NCBI GenBank assembly: GCA_017469925.1
Contig: JAFUFK010000013.1
Location: 62,001 to 126,000, forward strand
DNA length: 64,000 bases
From: Bacteroidaceae bacterium
Lineage (GTDB): Bacteria > Bacteroidota > Bacteroidia > Bacteroidales > Bacteroidaceae
Direction of reading: 5' to 3'
Every line of letters begins with the position of its first letter. The stretch's first letter is position 1. A program made the position numbers and the translations under genes. Shown here in pieces: positions 1-7,854 of this stretch. The notes under the pieces were generated by a model that was given only the letters and a program-made list of their open reading frames with translations, did no database searches and was not told where the DNA came from.

Positions 1-538
1 TCATGCGGATACGGAATTGCTTTGTACCGCTTGGTGTGGTCGCATGGAGGGCAAAGAACTGGCAAATGCGAGCTCGCAGATTGGGCAAGGGAGGGGGAAG
101 GGAAGCCTGACGGCGACGGACGGAAAGGGTGGAGAGCAGGTTGAGGTAGTTTAACCGAAAAACCTCGATGCTGAAAAGCAAGCGATTGACGTCGCTCTTG
201 GGTATGAGCAGAAGGTGGCATGTGCCTAGGGCTTCATAGGTGCTCACGAACTGGCGTTGGATGCCGTAGAGCACATCGGGCTCTATGACCATCGGTCCCG
301 AAAGATATTCCGTGAAGTTGTAGCTGCGTTCAGGGTAGTCCGTAGTGGTGCGGAATGTTCCGTCGAGTAGGAAGGCCAGATGTTGGCAGACATCGCCCTG
401 AGTGACAAAGCGTTCCCCATCCTCGAGAGATAACTCCCGAGTACCGACGTTCTCCATAATCAGCTGGGAAATGTCGAGCGCACTTATGCCCTGAAGCAGG
501 GGTAGGGAGGCGAGTCTTAGGGGTTGCTTAGTGTCCAT
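1..538 (-). CDS. Crp/Fnr-like cyclic-nucleotide-binding-domain regulator, 3' end cut by window edge
   Basis: The reading frame opens at an ATG (536-538) and stays open to the left edge, giving 179 codons. The first ~130 residues look like a cNMP-binding beta-roll of the Crp/Fnr family: an acidic Glu-Asp-Gly-Glu stretch near residue 43, a 'flag' of the type QGD followed by hydrophobic strands, and a helix around FRLNYLNLLSTLS. The last visible residues (NLRARICQFFALHA) match the segment just before the helix-turn-helix of this family, so the DNA-binding domain probably lies outside the window. The start is 4 bases after the apbE stop, so it is likely the last gene of the 4241-1 operon. No ligand can be inferred; many Bacteroidales homologues lack cAMP-contacting residues. 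Confidence 0.72.
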   Translation of the reverse strand, partial: MDTKQPLRLASLPLLQGISALDISQLIMENVGTRELSLEDGERFVTQGDVCQHLAFLLDGTFRTTTDYPERSYNFTEYLSGPMVIEPDVLYGIQRQFVSTYEALGTCHLLLIPKSDVNRLLFSIEVFRLNYLNLLSTLSVRRRQASLPPPLPNLRARICQFFALHATTPSGTKQFRIRM

Positions 539-542
539 TTCC

Positions 543-1574
543 TTAGTGTGTTATTCGGCGTTTGAGGTTTTCATCGCACCATGTTTGTAGCCGTCCCTGT
601 TCGTCGCTGTAGATGAAGTAGGCCTGCAACTCGGGATGTGCTTTCAGTACCGCCTTTGCATGCTCTAAGCCCATGACCATAAACGAGGTGGCGAAGGCAT
701 CGGCCATTGAGCAAGTGGGTGCTAGGACCGTGCTCGAGAGTATGCTGTGCTGAACGGGGTAGCCCGAGTGGGGATCGATGGTGTGGGCCAGTTTTCGCCC
801 TTCAGCGCTGATGTAGTAGTTGCGGTAGTTGCCACTTGTGGCCATGGCACAATCGGTCAGGGCAAGGATGGTTTGAATCTCCTGGTTTGTGCTGGTGCTG
901 TCTTCGATGGGCTTGTTGACGCCGATGCTCCATAGGCGACCTTTCGGATTCAAGCCTTTCACGACGATCTCGCCGCCAATCTCGACCATATAGTTCGTGA
1001 TGCCAAGCTGATTGAAGAGCGAGGCCACCTGATCAACGCCAAAGCCCTTGGCAATGGCGCTGAAGTCGAGTACCATGCGTTCGTCGGCCTTTCTGAGATG
1101 TCCGCCTTCGTCGATGCTGACCTTTTGCCAACCCACGAACTGGCGAAGCGAATCAACCTGGGCAGAATCAGGTAGGACTCCGTTCTTGAAACCAAACCCC
1201 CATGCGTTGACAAGCGGAGCTACGGTCACGTCGAAGCAACCGTCTGTGGCTTGACTAATCTGCTGGGCCTGCGTGAAAACAAAACGCAGGAGTGAGTCCG
1301 TCGTCGTTCTTTCGCCTCGGTTGATACGGCTTAGTGTGGAGTTCGGGTTGAACATTGACAACGAGCCATCGACCTCTTGTAACTCCTTCATGATGGAGTA
1401 GTAGAGCGAGGAGTCGCTTTGGTAGGTGGCGTGAAATACGGTGCCGAATATCATGCCCTCGCTCTTCTGAAACGGAGCAACATGAGGCTGGTGGCGACGA
1501 ATGATAAGCACCGAGCCTATGATGAGGAGAATTAGGAAGGGCAATTGCCACTTCCACTTATTGGACGAGTTCAT
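543..1574 (-). CDS. apbE: ApbE-family FAD:protein FMN transferase
   Basis: 343 residues, the usual ApbE length. An N-terminal hydrophobic segment (about residues 10-26, PFLILLIIGSVLII) anchors or exports the protein. Family signatures are visible: the F-x-T stretch near residue 45, FDVTVAPLVNAWGFG, the DFSAIAKGFGVD motif, the GGEI motif, and the HTIDPHSGYPV motif with the Asp/Thr pair used for Mg2+ and FAD. ApbE covalently attaches FMN to a threonine of partner flavoproteins such as the NQR/RNF subunits and related periplasmic reductases; no such partner is in this window. It overlaps the upstream DUF6048 gene by 17 bases, which indicates translational coupling. Confidence 0.93.
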   Translation of the reverse strand: MNSSNKWKWQLPFLILLIIGSVLIIRRHQPHVAPFQKSEGMIFGTVFHATYQSDSSLYYSIMKELQEVDGSLSMFNPNSTLSRINRGERTTTDSLLRFVFTQAQQISQATDGCFDVTVAPLVNAWGFGFKNGVLPDSAQVDSLRQFVGWQKVSIDEGGHLRKADERMVLDFSAIAKGFGVDQVASLFNQLGITNYMVEIGGEIVVKGLNPKGRLWSIGVNKPIEDSTSTNQEIQTILALTDCAMATSGNYRNYYISAEGRKLAHTIDPHSGYPVQHSILSSTVLAPTCSMADAFATSFMVMGLEHAKAVLKAHPELQAYFIYSDEQGRLQTWCDENLKRRITH

Positions 1575-2280
1575 TCAGTTTCGTTTTACTTTTTTTTGTG
1601 GTTCGGCCTACGTCAAATATCAGGTTCACCGTGCCGCCGAAGGTCGTACTGCCGTTCTTGCCAAAGCCCGGCACATAGTAGGGTTCGCCATAGTCACTTA
1701 CGGATTGGTGTAAGCGAGCCTTGAAACGGATGTTCCATCCCAGTCGGATAAATAACCAAAGCTTTGCCTCACAACCGACGACAACCTCGAGCCATTGGGC
1801 ACGTCCCTTTTGCCCGTCGAGTGTGAGCCCGTTCCCAACTCCCCACACAGGATCGGCAAAGTCAGGGTCGGAGAAATCATACTTGAAACCCGAAAAACCA
1901 TACCGCAAGCCGCCCATGAGGCGATTGCCATTGTGTTTCTTGTTGAAGTTGTAGTCCATCCCCACTCGAAAGTAGGGGGCGCGCGTATGGAACTTGTTAT
2001 TGGTCTCTTGCCCTTCGCGGTCGCTCTCGCCTATGCCGAGTTCGCAAATGGGGAAATAGTGGTCGCGGAAGTTCAGTCGACCGCCGACTTCCATCTGGTC
2101 GAAGCGGCTACCAACAAGTTTCATGGCAGGGCCAACGAGGTCAGCCTGCACGGCCACACCGCAGAAGAAGGGAGCCTTCGGGATAACCTCTTTGTGCTCC
2201 TTGGCCATACTGACGCCGCAAAGCAGGCTAATCAGCCACGTGCATATAAACCTTGATGTGCTCCAGCGCTCCATAGCCAA
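1558..2280 (-). CDS. DUF6048-like outer-membrane beta-barrel protein
   Basis: 240 residues beginning with a signal-peptide-like stretch (FICTWLISLLCGVSMA, residues 11-26). The rest alternates polar and hydrophobic residues with many glycines and aromatics (VGMDYNF, GGLRYGFSGFKYDF, IRLGWNIRFKA), and ends with a strand-like VNLIFDVG, as in small outer-membrane barrels. It resembles the DUF6048 family found next to DUF6452 in Bacteroidales. The gene overlaps the upstream DUF6452 gene by 53 bases and the downstream apbE by 17, so it is translated within the same operon. The function is unknown. Confidence 0.75.
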   Translation of the reverse strand: MAMERWSTSRFICTWLISLLCGVSMAKEHKEVIPKAPFFCGVAVQADLVGPAMKLVGSRFDQMEVGGRLNFRDHYFPICELGIGESDREGQETNNKFHTRAPYFRVGMDYNFNKKHNGNRLMGGLRYGFSGFKYDFSDPDFADPVWGVGNGLTLDGQKGRAQWLEVVVGCEAKLWLFIRLGWNIRFKARLHQSVSDYGEPYYVPGFGKNGSTTFGGTVNLIFDVGRTTKKSKTKLNELVQ

Positions 2281-2719
2281 TACTCTTATTCGTCACCACC
2301 ACGGAATCGACGTAGCCCGTTGCGCCCTCGTGGTTCATGCCCTTTATCTCATGAAACATTGTTGTCGGGCAATCAGGCGATTCGAAGTGTTGCGTGTTAC
2401 TTTTCTCTATGCGCATTGTCATTTCGTGGCTCGACTCGGTATTATAAAAATGCAAACGCAGTGTGTCTGCCTCCTGCCAATAGCTCATGGGCAACGAGAT
2501 GCTCTTGACACGAATGGCGCGATTAAGCAGCACGGAGTCGGTGCCCTCGGCCGTTATTGTAAGTGTGTCGGGGATGGTGTATGCTGAGCCATCGTCTGAA
2601 CGGTAGAAACCCACGTTGAGGGTAACCACGTTGTTCAGCGTACAATCGATGCCTTCACAAGCCACCACCGTGAGCATAAGAAGCCCGACCACGAATATGC
2701 CAAATGCAACTTTCCGCAT
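2228..2719 (-). CDS. DUF6452-like lipoprotein
   Basis: 163 residues. The N-terminus is a lipoprotein signal (MRKVAFGIFVVGLLMLTVVAC) with Cys21 as the likely lipidated residue. The mature part starts CEGIDCTLNNVV, with a second Cys, and continues as a beta-rich domain. Partnering with the following DUF6048 gene (53-base overlap) is the usual arrangement of these two Bacteroidales families, which suggests a joint envelope role that cannot be named. Its ATG shares one base with the stop of the upstream glycosyltransferase. Confidence 0.75.
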   Translation of the reverse strand: MRKVAFGIFVVGLLMLTVVACEGIDCTLNNVVTLNVGFYRSDDGSAYTIPDTLTITAEGTDSVLLNRAIRVKSISLPMSYWQEADTLRLHFYNTESSHEMTMRIEKSNTQHFESPDCPTTMFHEIKGMNHEGATGYVDSVVVTNKSIGYGALEHIKVYMHVAD

Positions 2720-3687
2720 CAGATTTCCTTCTCGATTTGGTACTTATTGCGCTCGGTCGAATTGCGGCTGATGAGTTCGCCCAGGAAACCAGCCACAAAG
2801 AGTTGTGTGCCGAGAATCATCATCGTCAGCGCAATGTAGAAGTAGGGACTGTCCGTAACTAGACGAGCGGGCACGCCAGCAGCCAGGCAATAAATCTTGT
2901 TGGCGCCAACGACCACGGCGGCGACCAGACCGATGAGGAACATCAGCGTACCAATGAAGCCAAAGACGTGCATGGGCTTAAGCCCAAAGCTATCAAGGAA
3001 CCAGAGCGAAAGTAAATCGAGATAGCCATTGACAAAGCGGTTCCAGCCCATGAACTTCGACTTACCGAACTTACGGGCCTGGTGGTGGACGGGTTTCTCG
3101 CCAATTTTCGTAAAGCCGGCATTCTTGGCCAAGTAGGGGATATAGCGATGCATCTCACCATAGACTTCGATGTTTTTCACCACGTCGCGGCGATACGCCT
3201 TAAGTCCGCAGTTGAAGTCGTGCAGATTGTGAATCCCGCTGACCAGTCGGGCCGTCGCATTGAACAATTTCGTAGGGATGGTCTTCGACAGGGGGTCGCC
3301 CTTACGACGGTTCATCTTGAATCCGCTTACCAGGTCGTAACCGTTCTCCACAATCATGCGTCGCAGTTCGGGAATCTCGTCGGGAGAGTCCTGAAGGTCG
3401 GCATCCATCGTGATAACCACATCGCCTTGGGCGCGTTCGAATCCACAGAAGAGAGCAGGACTCTTACCGTAGTTTCGACGGAACTTGATACCCTTCACTT
3501 CGGGATACGTGGCTTGTAACTCCTCGATGACCTGCCACGAACGGTCCGTCGAGCCATCATTCACAAAAATCACCTCGTACGAGAAGCCGTTGGCATCCAT
3601 CACACGCTTAATCCAGGCATGCAATTCGGGCAACGATTCTTCCTCATTAAACAAAGGTACAATAACCGAAATATCCATATCTTTCAC
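2719..3687 (-). CDS. Family 2 glycosyltransferase with C-terminal membrane segments (polyprenyl-phosphate sugar transferase type)
   Basis: 322 residues. The N-terminal GT-A domain carries the nucleotide-sugar motifs: SVIVPLFNEEESL at the start, VNDGSTDRSW (~43-52), the DADLQDSPDEI metal-binding motif (~95-105), and an RRKGDPLSK stretch. Two hydrophobic hairpins follow (about 235-260 and 280-305), as in dolichol/undecaprenyl-phosphate mannosyl- or glucosyltransferases of the DPM1/GtrB/ArnC type. It probably loads a sugar onto undecaprenyl phosphate at the inner face of the membrane; the sugar is not predictable. Met4 is an alternative start. It overlaps the DUF4199 stop by 4 bases. Confidence 0.87.
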   Translation of the reverse strand: MKDMDISVIVPLFNEEESLPELHAWIKRVMDANGFSYEVIFVNDGSTDRSWQVIEELQATYPEVKGIKFRRNYGKSPALFCGFERAQGDVVITMDADLQDSPDEIPELRRMIVENGYDLVSGFKMNRRKGDPLSKTIPTKLFNATARLVSGIHNLHDFNCGLKAYRRDVVKNIEVYGEMHRYIPYLAKNAGFTKIGEKPVHHQARKFGKSKFMGWNRFVNGYLDLLSLWFLDSFGLKPMHVFGFIGTLMFLIGLVAAVVVGANKIYCLAAGVPARLVTDSPYFYIALTMMILGTQLFVAGFLGELISRNSTERNKYQIEKEI

Positions 3688-4241
3688 TTTTTACTTTCCC
3701 CTTCTTGCTTCCCACCCATTGCAATCAAGGCCGTAGGCACGATGGCCAGCAATGCAAGCAAACAATTGAGCCACATCAACTGGAAGGTCATGCTTACGGG
3801 GTTGCGCATTGTCTGTAACACTCCGTCCAGAAGGCTATCAATGTCGCCACCTTGAGCAAACTGTTCAAGCCATTGTCTATACTCGGGCATGCTCAGCAAG
3901 TGGTCGATTTGTGTCATGAGCCTTCCCTGGTCGAAGTAGGCAAAATAGACGTACTGCACAAGCGCCGTCAGCAGGATGGCAAAGAGATAGGTGAGCAAGG
4001 CCATGTAGCAAGTACGCCCGAAGGTCAGGGACGCCACATTCGTGCGGAAAGACCGTATCAGCCGCCCTGCCACATAGACAGCGATGAGCGCCAACACATT
4101 GCTCACTTGTGCCAGCAGGATGGAACTGGCTCCGTACATCGTACACAGGAAACTGGCACTACACAAGAGCCCGACCACGACGCCATATTCCATACTATAG
4201 GCGCGCGCCTGAGGCCCGTCGAATGTCTCTTTCGTATTCAT
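3684..4241 (-). CDS. DUF4199-like membrane protein
   Basis: 185 residues from the ATG at 4239-4241. A longer frame starting with TTG at 4250 is unlikely, because that codon lies inside the TATCTTTG promoter box (4248-4255). Four hydrophobic segments are visible: two near the N-terminus (VVVGLLCSASFLCTMYG and VLALIAVYVAG), a third around YMALLTYLFAILLTALV, and a C-terminal one (LMWLNCLLALLAIVPTALIAM). The middle loop is polar. This matches the DUF4199 family, which in Bacteroidota commonly precedes a GT2 gene as here. The function is unknown. First gene of the minus-strand operon that ends at the left edge. Confidence 0.72.
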   Translation of the reverse strand: MNTKETFDGPQARAYSMEYGVVVGLLCSASFLCTMYGASSILLAQVSNVLALIAVYVAGRLIRSFRTNVASLTFGRTCYMALLTYLFAILLTALVQYVYFAYFDQGRLMTQIDHLLSMPEYRQWLEQFAQGGDIDSLLDGVLQTMRNPVSMTFQLMWLNCLLALLAIVPTALIAMGGKQEGESKK

Positions 4242-4247
4242 TGCGCG

Positions 4248-4255
4248 CAAAGATA
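4248..4255 (-). promoter_or_regulatory. Bacteroidota -7 box TATCTTTG before the DUF4199 operon
   Basis: Reading leftward the sequence is TATCTTTG, a perfect TAnnTTTG box. Only six bases separate it from the ATG at 4241, so a transcript from here would have almost no leader. No clear TTTG -33 element is seen at the expected distance. Confidence 0.6.
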
Positions 4256-4309
4256 CGAAAAAATCTTTAAATTTTCTCTTTTAAGTTTTATTTTTTGATT
4301 TTTTTGTCG

Positions 4310-4317
4310 TACCTTTG
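4310..4317 (+). promoter_or_regulatory. -7 box TACCTTTG for the SRP RNA / tRNA-Thr unit
   Basis: TACCTTTG ends 13 bases before the GGGAAAG stem start of the SRP RNA, consistent with the box driving it. The upstream DNA is T-rich. A TTTG at 4294-4297 is closer (12 bases) than the usual 19-21. Confidence 0.65.
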
Positions 4318-4328
4318 CAGCCGCAAAC

Positions 4329-4428
4329 ATGGGAAAGTCCCGTACGGCATGCTCCCTTGGAATCCCCCAGGGCTTGACCGCAGCAAGGGTACTTGGTCGT
4401 AGCGGCGCGATGCGGCAAGCTTTCCCAC
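4329..4428 (+). ncRNA. ffs: Signal recognition particle RNA (bacterial small type)
   Basis: About 100 bases that fold as one long hairpin: GGGAAAG (4331-4337) pairs with CTTTCCC (4420-4426). The centre has the conserved SRP Alu-less domain IV pattern, with CCCCAGGGCTTGACCGCAGC and AAGGGTA forming the Ffh-binding asymmetric loops. The RNA forms the SRP with Ffh and targets nascent membrane proteins. A TACCTTTG box lies just upstream, and tRNA-Thr follows after only a few bases, so the two are probably co-transcribed. Exact ends are inferred from pairing. Confidence 0.82.
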
Positions 4429-4430
4429 CC

Positions 4431-4504
4431 GCCTCATTAGCTCAGTTGGCCAGAGCACGTGATTTGTAATCTCGGGGTCGTTGGTTCGAATCCGACATGA
4501 GGCT
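4431..4504 (+). tRNA. tRNA-Thr (anticodon TGT)
   Basis: Cloverleaf read directly: acceptor GCCTCAT/ATGAGGC with discriminator T, D-arm GCTC...GAGC, anticodon loop TTTGTAA with TGT at positions 34-36, T-arm GTTGG-TTCGAAT-CCGAC. The anticodon stem CGTGA/TCTCG has a T-T mismatch in its middle pair. CCA is not encoded. It begins about two bases after the SRP RNA and ends six bases before the ATG of the next gene. Confidence 0.95.
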
Positions 4505-4510
4505 CCCTCA

Positions 4511-5215
4511 ATGAGTACCGACCAGCATTACAACCCTGCCATCTACCAAAGACTGCAAACACTTGCAGCACTACGGGATTGGCAGGGCATTTTCTTATAT
4601 ATAAAAAGCCTCTCAAATGCTCAATTCCGCACGGCTGGCTACATCGTCGGCGAGCGCATCGTACCCCGACTCGAAGAGGCCGACGTCTGGGCTCTCGCCA
4701 GCGAGCTAACCGCCCAAAACGCCAAAGCCTTTCTCGTAACCATGATGAAGGCTATCGCCCTGCGGCTCCAGAACGGCACAATGCACTTGCGCAGCAATGG
4801 TTCACGCACGTTTTTCTCCCTTGTGCAAGCTGTCGAAGAGGATAAGAAAAAGGTGATAGCTACCCTCGTTCCCATTATAAAAGAACCAGACGACATTAGT
4901 TGGCTCCTGCGCAAACTCTCCGTGGAGGAGGGGCGTTCGCGCATAAGCTACCTCATCAGCATTCCTACACTTGCGGCGAGCTACACACTCTTCCGCACAC
5001 TGCACTACGTAGAACACGATACCCCCCTGCTCATGCGCACGGCTCTTTATTTGATACGCCGCGGCGATGCTCTCGGATTCAACCTTGCCAGTCTGCTCAA
5101 GACCTATTATGGACTCGATGCACTCAATGGAACCTTTTCCCTGCGCATCCAACCTTACCAGCTTGCTCGCCTCAATGCCGATTATCAAGCTTTTTGCCAT
5201 GCCATGAACCTCTGA
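4511..5215 (+). CDS. Hypothetical protein, helical
   Basis: 234 residues from the ATG at 4511. An in-frame start at 4481 would lie inside tRNA-Thr and is rejected. No known domain is recognised. The protein appears all-helical with repeated Leu/Ala-rich segments (YQRLQTLAALRDWQGI, DVWALASELTAQNAKAFLVTMMKAIALRL, DDISWLLRKLSVEEGRSRISYLI), which could be a helical-repeat fold. No signal peptide or membrane segment is seen. Only six bases separate the start from the tRNA 3' end, so its mRNA may be released by tRNA processing. A CCTTAGG hairpin lies after the stop. Confidence 0.7.
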   Translation: MSTDQHYNPAIYQRLQTLAALRDWQGIFLYIKSLSNAQFRTAGYIVGERIVPRLEEADVWALASELTAQNAKAFLVTMMKAIALRLQNGTMHLRSNGSRTFFSLVQAVEEDKKKVIATLVPIIKEPDDISWLLRKLSVEEGRSRISYLISIPTLAASYTLFRTLHYVEHDTPLLMRTALYLIRRGDALGFNLASLLKTYYGLDALNGTFSLRIQPYQLARLNADYQAFCHAMNL

Positions 5216-5231
5216 GGTTCAAACGAAATAA

Positions 5232-5262
5232 GCCTTAGGTCTTATTCCAGAGGACCTAAGGC
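5232..5262. repeat. Perfect 10-bp inverted repeat between convergent genes
   Basis: GCCTTAGGTC (5232-5241) and GACCTAAGGC (5253-5262) form a hairpin with an 11-base loop. No T-tract follows, so it is not a textbook intrinsic terminator, although its place between convergent genes would suit a bidirectional one. The rest of the gap to 5337 holds two copies of an AAGACATA(A)GGGCTTA-like unit (about 5272-5287 and 5293-5311). Confidence 0.6.
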
Positions 5263-5337
5263 CTTAATTGGGAAGACATAAGGGCTTAATGAATAAGACA
5301 TAGGGCTTACGCCGATTGAACATAGGCCCTATCTGTC

Positions 5338-7839
5338 TCACTCCAATTCCACAACAGTGATGCCTGCTCCGCCGAACTGCACGTGTTCGTCGCGAGCCGA
5401 ACGCACTTGCGGAATGCTATTCAGGTATTGGCGGATGAGCTGGCGCAGGATGCCGTTGCCCGTGCCGTGGAGGATGCGCACGCGGGCGGCACCGACGAGA
5501 ACGGCATCGTCCATAAAGCTTGTAACCGTCCGAATGGCTTCGTCGCCCCGCATGCCTCGAACATCAATTTCGGGACGGAAGGAGAGTTGTGTCTTATGCA
5601 TCTGCTCCATAGTGCTTCGGCTGATGTACGTATTTGTTGGTGCGGTGGGTCGCTGGCGTTGTGTGGGTTCTGCCAATTCAAGTTGCTCCAAAGAAATAGT
5701 CGTTCTAATAAGCCCGAAAAGAACGATGGCTCGCTTGCCGTTGACCGACTCGATGGTACCTGTATTGGCTTGGCCCTTAATGCGAACTGACGAACCAGAG
5801 ATTAATGTAGGTTGGGGCGCGAGTTTATCGACAAGTACGTTTGCACCCTTCAGGACTGCGTCTTGAGCCTTTTTACGTTTTCGGTCTTCCTGTCGTTGCT
5901 TACGGGCAATAAGCTGTTGTATCTTACGGTCAATTGCAGCATCCTTATCGCGTTGCTCCTGAGAGAGCTGTGCACGATATTCGGCCAGTTCCTGACGAAC
6001 TTCACGGGTTCGTTCTTTCTCGGCTTGTGCTTCTTTAATCTCACGGATGGTATTCTCGACTACCGCATTACTTTCGTTCAGGATGTCCTCAGCTTGTTGG
6101 CGAGCCGAAGCAATGATCTCCTTACGTTTGCGCTGTAGGTCTTCGATTTCGGTTTCATATTGGGCAATGGTCTTCTCCATTTCCTTCTCGCGCTGGTGGA
6201 TTGTTTGGCGTTTGCCTTCCCAATAGCGTTTGTCGCGAACGATGTCGAGCAGATACTTGTCGGCATTGATGTAGTCTTGGCCTACAATCTCGGAAGCATC
6301 GGTAATAACCTCTTCGGGAATACCAATCTTGCGCGCAATCTCTATGGCAAACGAACTGCCAGGATGACCTATCTCGAGACGGAAGAGAGCTTGCATCTGC
6401 TGGCGGTCGTAGAGCATCGAACCATTGACAATGCCCTCATGGTCATCGGCAAAGTGCTTGAGATTCTGGTAGTGGGTGGTAATGACTCCGTACGTGCCTC
6501 GTTTTACGAACTGACGTAGCATAGCCTCGGCCAGGGCTCCGCCGATGGTGGGCTCTGTACCTCCGCCAAATTCGTCAATGAGCAAGAGACTGGATGAGGT
6601 GCAATTGCGCATCATTTGCTTCATATTGAGCAGATGTGAGGAGTAGGTCGAAAGGTCGTCGGCAATGCTTTGCTCATCACCAATATCGATGAATAGGTGG
6701 TCGAATATGCCAACTCGGGAATTTTCGCCTACAGGGATGGGTAGTCCGCACTGGAGCATGTACTGCAGGAGGCCTACAGTCTTTAGGCAAACACTCTTGC
6801 CCCCCGCATTTGGTCCGCTGATGATAAGTATGCGGTCCTTGGGCGTCAGGAGGATATCGAGAGGTACGACTTTTTTCTGTTGGCGGTGAAGTTTCAGTTC
6901 GAGCAAGGGATGCCGTGCCAATGTCCAGTCAATAAGTGGGTAGTTCTTTAGCTGGGGCGTAACGGCACCGATTTGCGTGGCTAAGCGGTACTTGGCTAAT
7001 GCCAACTCGATGTCGGCCAAAAACTCATAGGCTCGAAGCAATTCGGGCACATTGACGCGAATTTCATCCGTGAAAGCTTGCAGCACGCGAATGATTTCCC
7101 GCTTCTCCTCGGCCTCGAGTTCGCGCAGGTTGTTGTTAGCCTCGACGACGGCGGCAGGCTCGACGAAAATGGTCTTACCCGTAGCACTTTCTCCATGGAC
7201 GATACCTCGGATGCGTCGCTTCAGCGCTGGAGCTACAGGAATGACCAGACGTCCGTCGCGTATAGTCGGCATGACGCTATTCTCGATGAGTCCCTCGCGC
7301 TTGGCGCTGTCGAGGATGCTGGTCAGCGTGCGACTGACGCTACCTTCCGTTCGATGTAGTTCACGACGAATGCGCATCAACTCTGGGCTGGCGGTATCCT
7401 TTACGTGACCATACTTGTCAAGCAATTCCTCAATGCGGCGGGTCACAGCGTGGAATGTAAATACGCCATCGGTCAATCGTTGGAGGTTAGCGTAAGGCGA
7501 CTCATCACTGCGAATGACGGCAATCCAAGAGTGGAGTGTATCTAGCGAGCGTTTGAGGTCCCACATTTCGCTTTCTTCGAGATAGACTCCCTCCACGCGT
7601 ATGCGACGAATGGAAAGTCGCATGTCGAAGAAGTCTTCGCCTGGCAGTTGGAGCTCGGTATCGATGATGGCACGCACCTCATCGACCAAACTCAGCAGAT
7701 AGTGTATCTGCTCGGAGTCGGTCAGGAAGGTGATTTCGTCAACCCGCTCCGTTCCGAGACGGCTGATGCAGTGGCCCTTCAGGAGTGTCCGAATCTCGTC
7801 GAACTCGACTTTATGTTCGTAATTCTGTGGATATAGCAT
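5338..7839 (-). CDS. mutS2: MutS2 endonuclease / ribosome-rescue ATPase
   Basis: 833 residues. It lacks the mismatch-recognition domain and starts directly in the core/lever region, as MutS2 does. The ATPase has Walker A GPNAGGKS (~342-349), Walker B LLIDEFGGGTEP (~420-431) and the ST-H motif VITTHYQNLK. A long coiled coil (~520-640) follows, then a KOW-like segment and a C-terminal Smr domain (~755-833) with DVRGMRGDEA and HGTGNG motifs. MutS2 suppresses recombination and/or splits collided ribosomes. The start is 15 bases after the stop of the S9 peptidase, so the two probably share a transcript. Confidence 0.95.
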   Translation of the reverse strand: MLYPQNYEHKVEFDEIRTLLKGHCISRLGTERVDEITFLTDSEQIHYLLSLVDEVRAIIDTELQLPGEDFFDMRLSIRRIRVEGVYLEESEMWDLKRSLDTLHSWIAVIRSDESPYANLQRLTDGVFTFHAVTRRIEELLDKYGHVKDTASPELMRIRRELHRTEGSVSRTLTSILDSAKREGLIENSVMPTIRDGRLVIPVAPALKRRIRGIVHGESATGKTIFVEPAAVVEANNNLRELEAEEKREIIRVLQAFTDEIRVNVPELLRAYEFLADIELALAKYRLATQIGAVTPQLKNYPLIDWTLARHPLLELKLHRQQKKVVPLDILLTPKDRILIISGPNAGGKSVCLKTVGLLQYMLQCGLPIPVGENSRVGIFDHLFIDIGDEQSIADDLSTYSSHLLNMKQMMRNCTSSSLLLIDEFGGGTEPTIGGALAEAMLRQFVKRGTYGVITTHYQNLKHFADDHEGIVNGSMLYDRQQMQALFRLEIGHPGSSFAIEIARKIGIPEEVITDASEIVGQDYINADKYLLDIVRDKRYWEGKRQTIHQREKEMEKTIAQYETEIEDLQRKRKEIIASARQQAEDILNESNAVVENTIREIKEAQAEKERTREVRQELAEYRAQLSQEQRDKDAAIDRKIQQLIARKQRQEDRKRKKAQDAVLKGANVLVDKLAPQPTLISGSSVRIKGQANTGTIESVNGKRAIVLFGLIRTTISLEQLELAEPTQRQRPTAPTNTYISRSTMEQMHKTQLSFRPEIDVRGMRGDEAIRTVTSFMDDAVLVGAARVRILHGTGNGILRQLIRQYLNSIPQVRSARDEHVQFGGAGITVVELE

Positions 7840-7854
7840 TGGGCAAACGTCTCC

